Shown: positions 8,928-17,862, counted from the first letter of the stretch. The stretch: DNA of 64,000 nucleotides from Bordetella petrii (GCF_017356245.1 NZ_JAFMZZ010000004.1:1-64000); one strand, 5' to 3'. The notes: generated by a model from the sequence alone, not told the origin. Numbers and translations are program-made.

Positions 8928-10028
8928 ATGAGCACGACTACGCCTATCCCCAGCGAAGGCCTGCCGCCGCCCCGCAACCAGGTCGGCCTGTGGCCTTGGC
9001 TGAAAGAGCGCCTGTTTTCGTCGCCCATGAGCATCCTGGCCACGGTGCTGGTGGCCTGGATCCTGCTGATGGCCGTGCCGGCCCTGGTCGAATGGGCCTT
9101 CCTGCAGGCCGACTTCACGTCGGCGACCTCGCAGGAATGCCGCAAGGCCGCCGGCGCGTGCTGGGCGTTCATCGCCGAGAAGCACCGCCTGATCCTGTTC
9201 GGCACCTATCCGTACGACGAGCAGTGGCGTCCGCTGCTGGCCACCATCATCCTGATCGGGGTGATCGTCTGCAGCGGCCTGCGCCGTTTCTGGAACATGC
9301 GCCTGGCCTTGATCTGGGCCGTGGGCCTGACCGCCGTGGCGGTGCTGATGTGGGGCGGCGTGCTGGGCCTGACCTACGTCGAGAACTCGCTGTGGGGCGG
9401 CCTGCCGCTGACGCTGATCCTGTCGACCTTCGGCATCGCCTTCGCCTTTCCCATCGGCGTGCTGCTGGCGCTGGGCCGCAAGTCGAAGATGCCGGCCATC
9501 AAGGCGCTGTGCGTCGTGTACATCGAGCTGATCCGGGGCGTGCCGCTGATCAGCCTGCTGTTCATGTCGTCGGTGATGCTGCCGCTGTTCCTGCCGGTGG
9601 GCTTTTCCATCGACAAGCTGCTGCGCGCGCAGATCGCCATCATCATGTTCGCGGCCGCGTATATCGCCGAGACCGTGCGCGGCGGGCTGCAGGCCATCCC
9701 GAAGGGGCAGTACGAAGGCGCCGATTCGCTGGGCCTGAACTACTGGCAGCAGATGCGCAAGATCATCCTGCCGCAGGCCCTGCGCATCGTGATCCCGCCG
9801 CTGGTCAGCATTTTCATCGCGCTGTTCAAGGACACGTCGCTGGTGGTGATCATCGGCATCTTCGACCTGACGCTGGCGGCCAAGGCCGCGCTGTCGGACG
9901 CCGCCTGGCGCGGCTTCGGGGTCGAGGCCTATGTTTTCATCTCGCTGATCTACTTCGTGTTCTGCTTTTCGATGTCGAAATACAGCCAACGCCTGGAAAA
10001 ACGCCTGGCGACCGGGCACAAACGATAG
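8928..10028 (+). CDS. aapM: General L-amino-acid ABC transporter, permease AapM
   Basis: Second permease of the importer, 366 residues. A hydrophobic segment near 25-50 is followed by a cysteine-containing periplasmic stretch, more membrane helices, and the HisM-type domain. The EAA loop starts EGADSLGLNYWQQMRKII near residue 263. It closely parallels AapQ in its C-terminal half, as expected for the heterodimer. The start lies 1 nt after the aapQ stop. The gap to aapP is 60 nt and GC-rich. Confidence 0.95.
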   Translation: MSTTTPIPSEGLPPPRNQVGLWPWLKERLFSSPMSILATVLVAWILLMAVPALVEWAFLQADFTSATSQECRKAAGACWAFIAEKHRLILFGTYPYDEQWRPLLATIILIGVIVCSGLRRFWNMRLALIWAVGLTAVAVLMWGGVLGLTYVENSLWGGLPLTLILSTFGIAFAFPIGVLLALGRKSKMPAIKALCVVYIELIRGVPLISLLFMSSVMLPLFLPVGFSIDKLLRAQIAIIMFAAAYIAETVRGGLQAIPKGQYEGADSLGLNYWQQMRKIILPQALRIVIPPLVSIFIALFKDTSLVVIIGIFDLTLAAKAALSDAAWRGFGVEAYVFISLIYFVFCFSMSKYSQRLEKRLATGHKR

Positions 10029-10088
10029 TTGCCGGGCCCGTGCCCGCCGCAGGCGGGCCGGGCCGGCGCACCTTATGGGAGTACAGGC

Positions 10089-10829
10089 ATGAGTGATGCC
10101 ATCATCCGCATGCAGAACGTGAACAAGTGGTATGGCCAGTTCCACGTGCTGCGCAATATCAACCTGGACGTGGCGCCCGGCGAACGTATCGTGGTGTGCG
10201 GCCCGTCGGGGTCGGGCAAGTCGACCATGATCCGCTGCATCAACCGGCTGGAAGAACACCAGCAGGGCCACATCATCGTCGACGGCACCGAGCTCACCAA
10301 CGATCTGAAGCACATCGAGACCATCCGCCGCGACGTGGGCATGGTGTTCCAGCACTTCAACCTGTTCCCGCACCTGACCGTGCTGGAGAACCTGACGCTG
10401 GGACCCACCTGGGTGCTGAAGAAGCCGCGCGCCGAGGCCGAGGCCACCGCCATGAAGTACCTGGAACGCGTGCGCATCCCGGAACAGGCCAACAAGTTCC
10501 CCGGCCAGCTGTCCGGCGGCCAGCAGCAGCGCGTGGCCATCGCGCGGTCGTTGTGCATGAGCCCCAAGATCATGCTGTTCGATGAGCCCACGTCCGCCCT
10601 GGACCCGGAAATGGTGAAGGAAGTGCTGGACGTGATGGTGACGCTGGCCCAGGAAAGCGGCATGACCATGCTGTGCGTGACCCACGAAATGGGCTTCGCG
10701 CGCAAGGTGGCCAACCGCGTGATTTTCATGGACCGCGGCGAGATCATCGAGCAGAACAGCCCCGACCAGTTCTTCGACAATCCTCAGAACGAGCGCACCA
10801 AGCTGTTCCTGAGCCAGATCCTGCACTAA
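10089..10829 (+). CDS. aapP: General L-amino-acid ABC transporter, ATPase AapP
   Basis: ATP-binding subunit of the importer, 246 residues. It shows Walker [10 protein letters not shown], a Q-loop in [16 protein letters not shown], signature LSGGQQQR, Walker [14 protein letters not shown] and switch histidine VTHEMGFA. The start [16 protein letters not shown] is preceded by GGGAG. An in-frame ATG at the end of aapM would add 20 residues of intergenic-like sequence and is rejected. It ends the aap operon; its stop overlaps the converging glycosyltransferase stop by 4 nt. Confidence 0.96.
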   Translation: MSDAIIRMQNVNKWYGQFHVLRNINLDVAPGERIVVCGPSGSGKSTMIRCINRLEEHQQGHIIVDGTELTNDLKHIETIRRDVGMVFQHFNLFPHLTVLENLTLGPTWVLKKPRAEAEATAMKYLERVRIPEQANKFPGQLSGGQQQRVAIARSLCMSPKIMLFDEPTSALDPEMVKEVLDVMVTLAQESGMTMLCVTHEMGFARKVANRVIFMDRGEIIEQNSPDQFFDNPQNERTKLFLSQILH

Positions 10830-11980
10830 GACGTGCAGGGTTGCGGCGGGCGGTCCATGGCGGGCCGCCCGCTTACCGTCCGGTACACCTGGATGGTGTT
10901 TGCCAGGAAGTGCTGCAGGCCGAACGCCGCCAGGCTCTTGCGCCGGGCGGCCTGGCCCATTTCCCGCAGATCGCAGGCGCCGCCGGCCATGCCGCGCAGC
11001 AGTTCCGCCAGCGCCTCGGGCCGGGCCGGCGGCACCACCCACCCGTCGCGGCCCGGGTCGATGTTTTCGGGCAGGCCGGCATAATCGGTGACGATCACGG
11101 GCTTGCCCATGGCCATCATCTCGCGGCAGGCGAACGAGATTGTTTCCACCCGGGTGGACAGCACGAACCCCACATCGATGGCGGCGATGAAAGGCCGCAC
11201 ATCCGCGAGCGACCCCGCATGGGTGACGCGGGCCGCCATGCCCGACGCGTCGAGCTCGGCCTGCTGCGACTGGCTGAACGCCTCGCCGGCCAGCGCAATA
11301 TGGAAGCGGTCGGCGATTTCGGCCGGCAGCAGGGCCAGGGCGCGCACCATGTCGAGCCAGGCCTTGTAAGAGGCGGTGCCCGCGTTGCTGCCCAGCACGA
11401 TGCGGTTGTCGGCGCGTTCGCCCAGCAGGGCGCGGCGGTGGGCGGCCGCCGTCGCCTCGTCGGGCGGGCGGAAGCAGTCGGTGTCCACGCCGTTGCCGAT
11501 GGTGCTGACGCCGCATGCCGCGTACGGGCTGTTCCGCACACGCTGCTCGACGTGCTTGCACACCGCGATGACATGGTCAGTGCCGTAGCGGGCGCGCAGG
11601 GCGGCGCTGGTGCGCGAGATCGGGATCGTGTTGTGCTTGGTGAAGACGATGCGCGGCCGGTTTTTCATGAAGCGCGTGGCCATGATCACCAGCCGGTGGT
11701 CGGCCGACCCATTGACGTGCACCACGTCGAAGCGCTGCGCCTTCAACAGGCCGCGCATCGTGCGCAGGGCGGCGGGAATCCGGTAGAAACGCGACGGGTA
11801 GTCCTGGGCGTGGCGCGTGACGCCGGGGATTTTTCCGGCCAGCGCGTACAGGGCGCTGGTCGCGGGGGTGGCCACGGCGACGCGGCATTGCCCCGACAAA
11901 CCCGCCGCCAGCCGCGATACGTAGATGGTGTGGCCGCCGATATGGGGGCCGACGTGGAAGTTCGTGTACAGGATGTGCAT
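10826..11980 (-). CDS. Glycosyltransferase, GT4-like
   Basis: Retaining glycosyltransferase of the GT-B fold, probably acting on a surface polysaccharide or LPS. The product starting [18 protein letters not shown] has 384 residues. The glycine-rich [13 protein letters not shown] segment is the donor-side N-terminal motif. The C-terminal domain contains [30 protein letters not shown] with the E-x7-E-like motif, and DGWVVPPA. Longer in-frame starts exist, up to 12142, but add sequence without family character, and no strong ribosome-binding site decides among them. It stands alone, tail-to-tail with aapP. Donor and acceptor are unknown. Confidence 0.8.
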   Translation of the reverse strand: MHILYTNFHVGPHIGGHTIYVSRLAAGLSGQCRVAVATPATSALYALAGKIPGVTRHAQDYPSRFYRIPAALRTMRGLLKAQRFDVVHVNGSADHRLVIMATRFMKNRPRIVFTKHNTIPISRTSAALRARYGTDHVIAVCKHVEQRVRNSPYAACGVSTIGNGVDTDCFRPPDEATAAAHRRALLGERADNRIVLGSNAGTASYKAWLDMVRALALLPAEIADRFHIALAGEAFSQSQQAELDASGMAARVTHAGSLADVRPFIAAIDVGFVLSTRVETISFACREMMAMGKPVIVTDYAGLPENIDPGRDGWVVPPARPEALAELLRGMAGGACDLREMGQAARRKSLAAFGLQHFLANTIQVYRTVSGRPAMDRPPQPCTS

Positions 11981-12201
11981 GGCATGGGCTCGCGAGCAGA
12001 CCTTCCACCATACCTGTCGATATGCTGTCATCTTGCTTGCTTGATGTAAGGCTTTGCTTGACATTGATTCGCCCGCAAGGCCGTGGCCGGCCCAGCCAAT
12101 CGGCCGGCCAGGAGGGCGGGCATGCCTTTGTTCAGGCCGCACGGCCAGGGGGCCTGGAGTATGCTAGCTGCCGCACAGAAGCCCTTTGGAGACCAAAACA
12201 A

Positions 12202-13227
12202 ATGCGCAATCCGCAACAATCCCCTGTTTCGCCCACCCGCCGCGCCCTGGTGCGCGGCGCCGTCGCCCTGGCCGCGGCCCTGGCCTGCACGGCCCCGGCC
12301 GCCGCCCAGAGCACCGATTTCCCCACCAAGCCGCTGCGCTTCGTGGTGCCGTATCCCCCCGGCGGCCCGCTCGATTCCACCGCCCGCATGCTGGCCGAGA
12401 AGGTGCGCGTTTCGCTGGGGCAGCCGGTCATCGTCGAGAACCGCTCCGGCGCGGGCGGCAACATCGGCGCCGACCTGGCCGCCAAGGCGGCCCCCGACGG
12501 CTACACGCTGGTGATGGGCGCCGTGGCCACCCACGCCATCAACCCGTGGCTGTTCGCCAACCTGCCGTACGACCCCATCAAGGACTTCGCGCCGGTCACC
12601 ATCGTGGCCGCGGTGCCCAACGTGCTGGTCATGAACGTCGATTTCGCCAAGAAGAACAACATCAGTTCCCTGGCCGACCTGATCGCCTACGCCAAGAAGA
12701 ACCCGGGCCGCCTGAACTACGGCTCGGGCGGCAACGGCAGCGCCGGCCACCTGGCGGGCGAACTGCTGAAGGCGCGCGCCGGCATCGACGCCGTGCACGT
12801 GCCGTACCAGGGCGCGTCGCCGGCGCAACTGGCGCTGCTGGGCGGGCAGTCCGACTTCATGTTCGACAACCTGGCCGCCTCGGCGCCGTTGATCAAGGAT
12901 GGCAAGGTCAAGGCCCTGGCGGTGACCACGCTGCAGCGTTCGTCGCTGCTGGCCGACGTGCCCACCATGAACGAGGCGGGCGTCAAGGGTTTCGACCTGG
13001 GCACCTGGTTCGGCGTGTTCACCACCGGCGGCACCCCCGCTGCCGTGGTGGCCAAGCTGAACAAGGCCTATGCCGATGCCCTGCGCCAGCCCGACGTGCG
13101 CCAGCGCCTGCTGGCCATGGGGTCGGAAGCCGAGCCGATGACCCCCGAAGCCTTCGCGGCGTTCGTGAAGAACGAGAAAGACAAATACCAGGAAATCGTC
13201 AAGCTGTCGGGCGCCAGCCTGAACTAG
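12202..13227 (+). CDS. Bug/TctC-family solute-binding protein
   Basis: Periplasmic receptor of the Bug family, which is greatly expanded in Bordetella and relatives and binds carboxylates or related small acids for tripartite tricarboxylate transporters. It has 341 residues. The N-terminus carries a twin-arginine-like TRRALVRG followed by a hydrophobic stretch and cleavage after AAAQS. The mature protein shows KPLRFVVPYPPGGPLD, ENRSGAGGNIGAD and DGYTLVMG, all hallmark Bug segments, and VPYQGASPAQLALLGGQ. A GGAG site precedes the ATG. No TctA/TctB membrane genes adjoin, as usual for orphan Bug genes. The ligand is unknown. Confidence 0.92.
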   Translation: MRNPQQSPVSPTRRALVRGAVALAAALACTAPAAAQSTDFPTKPLRFVVPYPPGGPLDSTARMLAEKVRVSLGQPVIVENRSGAGGNIGADLAAKAAPDGYTLVMGAVATHAINPWLFANLPYDPIKDFAPVTIVAAVPNVLVMNVDFAKKNNISSLADLIAYAKKNPGRLNYGSGGNGSAGHLAGELLKARAGIDAVHVPYQGASPAQLALLGGQSDFMFDNLAASAPLIKDGKVKALAVTTLQRSSLLADVPTMNEAGVKGFDLGTWFGVFTTGGTPAAVVAKLNKAYADALRQPDVRQRLLAMGSEAEPMTPEAFAAFVKNEKDKYQEIVKLSGASLN

Positions 13228-13240
13228 CCGTGTGGCTTCA

Positions 13241-13257
13241 GGTGTCTGGCTCCGCAG
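13241..13257 (+). repeat. Dispersed palindromic repeat, left part (interrupted by IS)
   Basis: GGTGTCTGGCTCCGCAG is the first arm of the dispersed element also seen at 18767-18854, 43165-43252 and 50041-50069. Its continuation is found on the other side of the IS110-family element at 14476. Removing the IS rejoins the two parts into an arrangement like the first hairpin at 43165. Confidence 0.8.
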
Positions 13258-13272
13258 ATACCGTCTTGGCGG

Positions 13273-14256
13273 TCAAGGGCTTAAGGCGTAATCAGAGCGA
13301 TATGGAGTGCGGCTCTTGAGTACGCCGAAGCATAAGTGAGCGAGCTTTCGCATGGCCGCGCCCAGCGCGGCCATTTTGCTTTTACCCGCGTTGAGCAAGC
13401 GAGCGTAAAGCGCCTGTATATGCGGGTTGTGCCGTACCGCGACGACCGCTGCCATGTAGAGCGTGGCCCGTACTCGCGCCGGGCCGGTCTTGGATAGACG
13501 AGGCCGGCCATTCAGGCTGCTGCCCGATTGGCGCTGCACCGGTACAACGCCTAGATAAGCGGCCAGCGCCTGCGGTGAGTCGATGCGCCGGTTATGCATG
13601 ATCGACAGAATGGCATTGCCGGTCTGCGGGCCAACGGCCGGGATACTGCTCAATAGCTCCCGGTCTCCCTTCAGGTCGGGGTGGCGATCGATGTGGTCGT
13701 CAATGGCGCGCTCCAGGCGCTTGATCTCTTCACGCAGGAACGCCACGGTCTTGGCGATCGAACCGGCCACCAGCTCCGGAGAGCGGCCAAACTCGCTTTT
13801 CTCCTGGCGGTTGAGCTCGCGTTGCAGGTCTTTGGCCAAGGCTTCACGCCGGGCCAGCAGTGCACGCAATTGCCGCGCATGCAGCGGCGCGGGCTGCCAA
13901 GCCGGTGGGCGCACTACCTGGCCGTAGCGGGCCAGCATGTAGCTGTCGATCTCATCGGTTTTCGAGCGCACCGCCAAGGCGCGGGCAAAGTCGCGTGCCT
14001 GTGCCGGATTGATCATCGAAACCGTGGTTCCTGCGTCGTGCAATGCCGTGCCGGCCTGCTCATGGTAGGGGCCGGTCGGCTCAAGCACGGCGTGCAATTG
14101 CTCCGGTGTAGCGCCTTGCTTGGCGCACCAGCCCACCAAGGCCTGGATGCCCGCGGCCGTGTTGGGCACCACTTTGGTCTTGCGCTTGTCGCCTTCGGCG
14201 CTCAGCAAGGCACAATTGAGCTTCGCCTTGGAGACGTCAATTCCTAGAAAAAACAT
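13273..14256 (-). CDS. IS110-family DEDD transposase
   Basis: Site-specific recombinase of the IS110 family, 327 residues. The N-terminal RuvC-like DEDD domain starts MFFLGIDVSKAKLNCALL with the first Asp in GIDVSKA. LEPTGPYHE carries the Glu, and KTDEIDSYMLARYG carries the later Asp residues. A central helical region follows. The C-terminal Transposase_20 domain contains LLSSIPAVGPQTGNAILS near 205 and a serine-rich RQSGSSLNGRPRLSKTG near 262, which supplies the catalytic serine in this family. No frameshift or internal stop is visible, so the gene appears functional. Confidence 0.95.
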   Translation of the reverse strand: MFFLGIDVSKAKLNCALLSAEGDKRKTKVVPNTAAGIQALVGWCAKQGATPEQLHAVLEPTGPYHEQAGTALHDAGTTVSMINPAQARDFARALAVRSKTDEIDSYMLARYGQVVRPPAWQPAPLHARQLRALLARREALAKDLQRELNRQEKSEFGRSPELVAGSIAKTVAFLREEIKRLERAIDDHIDRHPDLKGDRELLSSIPAVGPQTGNAILSIMHNRRIDSPQALAAYLGVVPVQRQSGSSLNGRPRLSKTGPARVRATLYMAAVVAVRHNPHIQALYARLLNAGKSKMAALGAAMRKLAHLCFGVLKSRTPYRSDYALSP

Positions 14257-14290
14257 AGACTTGGGCTCCTCAAAAAGAATCCCCTCAACC

Positions 14291-14459
14291 CACTGTGCCC
14301 ACTTACCTTGTACATGCAGGGTCCTGGCCCTAGGCTACCGTTCAGTGTTCAGCTGGCTTACAGGGGGCGGTTCCGGGGCTTCATCTGCGGAGCAAAGTCC
14401 ACGCTTTCGGTGCCAGAACAAGCTCACCGGAACCGCTGTGGTGATAGCTAATCACCACA
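14291..14459 (-). ncRNA. Candidate IS110 bridge RNA
   Basis: The non-coding leader upstream of the transposase folds into the modules expected of a bridge RNA. Read on the minus strand, these are: a perfect 8-bp hairpin (14437-14444 with 14452-14459); a perfect 10-bp stem (14367-14376 with 14427-14436) around a 50-nt loop; and a second looser loop region closed by CACTG/CAGTG (14291-14295 with 14343-14347). The large loop contains CTGCGGAGC (14385-14393), complementary to the left target half, and GGTGCCAGA (14409-14417), identical to the right target half. The second loop contains TACCGT (14336-14341) and ACCTTGTA (14305-14312), matching the two element ends. Exact RNA ends are not known. 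Confidence 0.7.
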
Positions 14460-14475
14460 AGTGCCAAGATACAAG

Positions 14476-14529
14476 GTGCCAGACACCGAAGTGTGCAGCG
14501 ACTGTCTCAACGGTACGGTGCCTGGCACC
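14476..14529 (+). repeat. Dispersed palindromic repeat, right part (interrupted by IS)
   Basis: This continues the element broken by the IS: GTGCCAGACACCG, a linker containing GTGTGCAG, and a second palindrome GGTGCCTGGCACC (14517-14529). The linker resembles that of the copy at 18767-18854. The rest of the gap up to the LysR start at 14615 holds nothing further that I recognise. Confidence 0.75.
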
Positions 14530-14614
14530 TGCGTGAACTGACCCCTGGCCGCATTGCCCGCCCTGCCGCACCATGATAAAAGTTGGCCATCCTATCTAGA
14601 AACTGAATACTCGA

Positions 14615-15496
14615 ATGGCCGCCAGTCAAAAACCGAATAGAACGCTGTTCGACCTGGACCTGCTGCGGGCCATGGTCGCCGTGGCCGAATGCGGCAGCTT
14701 CACCACCGCGGCCGCGCGCCTGCATTCCACGCAATCCACCGTCAGCCAGAAAGTGCGCCGGCTGGAAGACCTGGCCGGCCACGCTATGCTCGACCGCGGC
14801 AACCGCGACGTGCGCCCCACCGAGGCGGGCCAGGTGCTGCTGGGCTATGCGCGGCATATGCTGGCCACCAACGAACAGCTGGCCGAAGCCCTGTCCGGCG
14901 CCCTGGTCGCGGTCACCATCCGGCTGGGGTTGCCCGAAGACTTCGCCACCGGGCCGGCCACCCGCGAACTGTCCGCTTTCAACCGGCGCTACCCGCACGT
15001 CAAGCTGGAAGTCACCAGCGGCCTCAGCCGCGACCTGGCCGCCGGCTACGACCACGGCGCGCTCGACCTGGCGCTGGTGAAGCAGCGCCGCCACAGCCGC
15101 GCGGCGGTGGCCTGCCGGCCCGAAAAAATGGCCTGGATCGACAGCGCCCGCCATCCGTGCATCCACATGGACCCCGTGCCGCTGGTGGTGTTTCCGATGC
15201 GGGGCCTGTACCGCGACGACATGATCCAGACCCTGGAAACCCGCGGCCGGCGCTGGCGCATCAGCTTCACCAGTTCCAGCCTGGGCGGCATCCAGAGCGC
15301 CGTGGCCAACGGCATGGGCATCAGCCTGCTGCCGCGGCGCGCGGTCACCAAAGACCACGTGGTGCTCAAGAAAAAAGACGGCCTGCCCGACATCGACACC
15401 TACGAGATCGGCATCTTCCACCGCCCTGCCGCCGACCGCATGGTGAAAGAACTGGCCGGCGTCCTGGCGCGAATGCTGGACCGCGACGGCGCTTAA
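14615..15496 (+). CDS. LysR-family transcriptional regulator
   Basis: DNA-binding regulator of 293 residues. The N-terminal winged helix spans about residues 12-70 (FDLDLLRAMVAVAECGSFTT, then AAARLHSTQSTVSQKVRRLE). A substrate-binding domain follows, with RLGLPEDFATG opening the first lobe. The HTH and spacing resemble LrhA/HexA-type LysR proteins. It converges with the amidohydrolase gene, sharing a 4-nt stop overlap, so it may or may not regulate it. The effector is unknown. Confidence 0.9.
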   Translation: MAASQKPNRTLFDLDLLRAMVAVAECGSFTTAAARLHSTQSTVSQKVRRLEDLAGHAMLDRGNRDVRPTEAGQVLLGYARHMLATNEQLAEALSGALVAVTIRLGLPEDFATGPATRELSAFNRRYPHVKLEVTSGLSRDLAAGYDHGALDLALVKQRRHSRAAVACRPEKMAWIDSARHPCIHMDPVPLVVFPMRGLYRDDMIQTLETRGRRWRISFTSSSLGGIQSAVANGMGISLLPRRAVTKDHVVLKKKDGLPDIDTYEIGIFHRPAADRMVKELAGVLARMLDRDGA

Positions 15497-16677
15497 GGCT
15501 GGCCCGCCGGGCCGCCGGCGCGCACCTGGCCGCGCTGGACCACCACCCGCCGGGCCGGCACGGCAGCCACCGCCGCGGCCGCGTTCGGCGCCTGCAGCGC
15601 CACGAAGGTGGCCGGGTTGCCCACTTCCAGGCCATAGTCCGGCAGCCCCAGCACCTGGGCCCCCGCCGCCGTGGCCATGTGCAGCGCGACGCGCAGCGAT
15701 TCGTCGGTATAGAAACCCGAGCGATAGCCCACCAGCATGGCGCGCTGAAGCATGTCGCCCGATCCATAGGGCCACCAGGCGTCCTGGATATTGTCATTGC
15801 CGGCAAACACCTGCACGCCGGCCTCGCGCAGCCGCAGCACCGGCGGAAAAGCCCGGTTGCCGGGCGCGTTGGTCATGATGGCCACGCCGGCCCGCGCCAG
15901 CGCCTCGGCCGCCTCGTCCAGCACGCCGGGGGCCACATCGCCCAGGCAATACGCATGGCTGACCGCCACCCGCCCGCCCAACCCGGCGGCTTTCGTGCGC
16001 GCGGCGATGCGCTGCAATTGCTGTGCGCCCTGCTCACCCGGTTCGTGCAGGTGGATGTCGATCTTGGCGCCATGCTTTTCGGCAATGCCGAACACCACAT
16101 CCAGCTGCCCGTCGGCGTCGCCGTCGAGCGTGGACGGATCGATGCCGCCCACGACCTCGGCGCCCTCGCGCACGGCAGCTTCAAGCACGGCAGCCGTGCC
16201 GGGGCAGGACATCACGCCCGCCTGCGGAAAGGCCACCAGTTCGATATCCACGACGCCGCGCCACTGTTCGCGCACCTGCATCACCGCACGCAGGTTCTCC
16301 AGGCCGGTGGTGGCGTCCACATCGACGTGGCTGCGCATGGCCACGGTGCCGAACGCGGCTGCCTGCGCCACCAGCGCATGGGCGCGCTCGGCAATCGGCC
16401 GCGCGCCGGCCAGCGCCTGCTTCTCGATGGCCAGCCGTTCGCGCAGGCTGCCGGCGGGCTGGTGCGGATGCCAGCGGTCGCCCACGAAGCTCTTGTCCAG
16501 GTGGATATGGCCATCCACAAAACCAGGCAGCACCAGCCAGCCCTGCAGGTCGATGATTTCCGCGGCGCCGGCGGCGGGCAGGTCCGGCCCGATACCGGCA
16601 ATGCGGCCATCTGCCACGGCAATGTGAATGCGGCTGCCGTCGGCGGCCAGGGCGTTGGTGTAAAGACGTTCGGTCAT
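15493..16677 (-). CDS. Amidohydrolase, cytosine deaminase-like
   Basis: Metal-dependent hydrolase of the CodA-like amidohydrolase superfamily, 394 residues. Ligand motifs appear in order: GFVDGHIHLDKSF near 55 (HxH), DIHLHE near 210, SHAYCLGD near 250, and GNDNIQDAW near 300 (metal Asp). LDKS after the first HxH is typical of the cytosine deaminase/isocytosine-type clade. The start MTERLYTN was chosen because upstream in-frame codons add a low-complexity tail. It is tail-to-tail with a LysR gene. The substrate is probably a cyclic amidine or related N-heterocycle; this is family inference. Confidence 0.85.
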   Translation of the reverse strand: MTERLYTNALAADGSRIHIAVADGRIAGIGPDLPAAGAAEIIDLQGWLVLPGFVDGHIHLDKSFVGDRWHPHQPAGSLRERLAIEKQALAGARPIAERAHALVAQAAAFGTVAMRSHVDVDATTGLENLRAVMQVREQWRGVVDIELVAFPQAGVMSCPGTAAVLEAAVREGAEVVGGIDPSTLDGDADGQLDVVFGIAEKHGAKIDIHLHEPGEQGAQQLQRIAARTKAAGLGGRVAVSHAYCLGDVAPGVLDEAAEALARAGVAIMTNAPGNRAFPPVLRLREAGVQVFAGNDNIQDAWWPYGSGDMLQRAMLVGYRSGFYTDESLRVALHMATAAGAQVLGLPDYGLEVGNPATFVALQAPNAAAAVAAVPARRVVVQRGQVRAGGPAGQP

Positions 16678-16811
16678 GATGGATTCCAGTGCGGGCCGGC
16701 TGGCGGCCGGCCGGGATGCCATCAACATAACCAAGCCCCGGCGCATCTACAAGTTAAATATCTTCATGCATGGCATTCGATTTTCGAATGCCACGGCAAA
16801 CCCGCATCCTT

Positions 16812-17768
16812 TCAAGGCACCAGCACCAGGCTGCCGGTCGTCTTGCCGGATTCCAGATCGCTGTGCGCCTGGGCGGCCCGCGCCAAGGGGTACTCGCTTG
16901 CCGCGCTCTGGATGATGCCCTGGCGGATCGCGGCAATCACCGCCTGCGCCGCCACCGCATAGGTGTCCTGGTCCGCCGCATAAGCCATCACGCTCGGGCG
17001 CACCAGCATCGGGCGCAACTCATCCACCGCCACCGGCGGAATCGGCCCCGCGGCCTGCCCCACCGATGCCACCACGCCAAAACGCCGGGTACTCGCCAGC
17101 GTCTTGCGCAGCATCGCGCCGCCAATGCCGTCGACCGCAAAGTCCACGCCCTTGCCGCCCGTCAGCCGGCCCACTTCCGCCACCACATCCGCATCGCGGC
17201 CCACAATCACGTGGTCCGCACCCTGGGCGCGCGCGATGGCGGCCTTTTCCGGCGAGCTGGCCGTGCCGATCACCGTGCCGCCCAGGTGCTTCGCCCAGCG
17301 GGTCAGCATCGCGCCCAGGCCGCCTGCCGCGGCATGCACCAGCAGCGTCGTTCCGCCCGCAACCGGGTAAATGCCGGTCAGCAGCATATGCGCCGTGATC
17401 CCGCGCAGAAAAGACACCGCGGCCACCTGCGTGCCGACGTCGTCGGGCAGCTTCACCGCGCGCCAGGCCGGCAGCAGGCGCGTGGCCGCATAGGCGCCCG
17501 GGATGCCGGCATACGCCACCCGGTCGCCCACGCGCACGTTGCCGGCTTCCGCGCCCACCGCTTCCACCACGCCGGCGCCCTCCACGCCCAGAATGGCGGG
17601 CAACGGCAAGGGATACAGGCCCAGCCGGTGGTAAATATCGATGAAATTCACCCCGATGCCTTCATGGCGCAGGCGGATCTCGCCCGGCCCCGGCGCCCGC
17701 GGCGCGCAATCCACAACCTTGAAATTGCCGATATCGCCCGTGGCGATCAGTTCTACCTGCTGGTCCAT
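16812..17768 (-). CDS. NADPH:quinone oxidoreductase, zinc-less MDR family
   Basis: Medium-chain dehydrogenase/reductase of the Qor type, 318 residues. It reduces quinones or enones with NADPH. The GroES-like N-terminal half includes GIGVNFIDIYHRLGLYP near 38, the Qor signature. The Rossmann half has VHAAAGGLGAMLTRWAKHLG near 145 (nucleotide-binding AAAGGLG). No zinc-binding cysteine cluster is present. It diverges from a LysR gene across a 94-nt gap with a palindromic operator candidate, suggesting regulation by that LysR protein. Confidence 0.92.
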   Translation of the reverse strand: MDQQVELIATGDIGNFKVVDCAPRAPGPGEIRLRHEGIGVNFIDIYHRLGLYPLPLPAILGVEGAGVVEAVGAEAGNVRVGDRVAYAGIPGAYAATRLLPAWRAVKLPDDVGTQVAAVSFLRGITAHMLLTGIYPVAGGTTLLVHAAAGGLGAMLTRWAKHLGGTVIGTASSPEKAAIARAQGADHVIVGRDADVVAEVGRLTGGKGVDFAVDGIGGAMLRKTLASTRRFGVVASVGQAAGPIPPVAVDELRPMLVRPSVMAYAADQDTYAVAAQAVIAAIRQGIIQSAASEYPLARAAQAHSDLESGKTTGSLVLVP

Positions 17769-17804
17769 GGCTGGCCTCCGATGTGTGAGCCAACATGGTT
17801 GCAG

Positions 17805-17819
17805 CTACCAAACTGGTAG
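17805..17819. promoter_or_regulatory. Palindromic operator candidate between qor-like gene and lysR
   Basis: CTACCA and TGGTAG form a perfect 6-bp inverted repeat around AAC in the 94-nt divergent intergenic region. It lies about 37 nt before the oxidoreductase start and 44 nt before the LysR start. This position suits control of both promoters. LysR sites are usually looser T-N11-A motifs, so another regulator is possible. Confidence 0.45.
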
Positions 17820-17862
17820 TAAATTCCCCATATCTTGACCACCGATGTGAAAAAATTAACCG

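Larger units (their letters stand above)
13258..14475 (-). mobile_element. IS110-family insertion sequence, about 1.2 kb
   Basis: The element is defined by the transposase, by repeat halves on both sides, and by a 2-bp AG (CT on the transposase strand) present at both junctions (13256-13257 and 14474-14475). Short subterminal inverted repeats, TCTTGGC (13264-13270) and GCCAAGA (14463-14469), lie near the ends. There are no terminal inverted repeats, as usual for IS110. Only 15 nt separate the transposase stop from one end, whereas about 218 nt of non-coding leader precede its start. A long upstream leader is the IS110-group layout in which the bridge RNA is encoded. It looks intact and potentially active. 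Confidence 0.85.

Noticed and set aside
8883..11561. 892-codon minus-strand frame across aapM and aapP
   Set aside because: It runs antisense to two transporter genes with clear motifs and itself mixes several unrelated compositions; not a gene.
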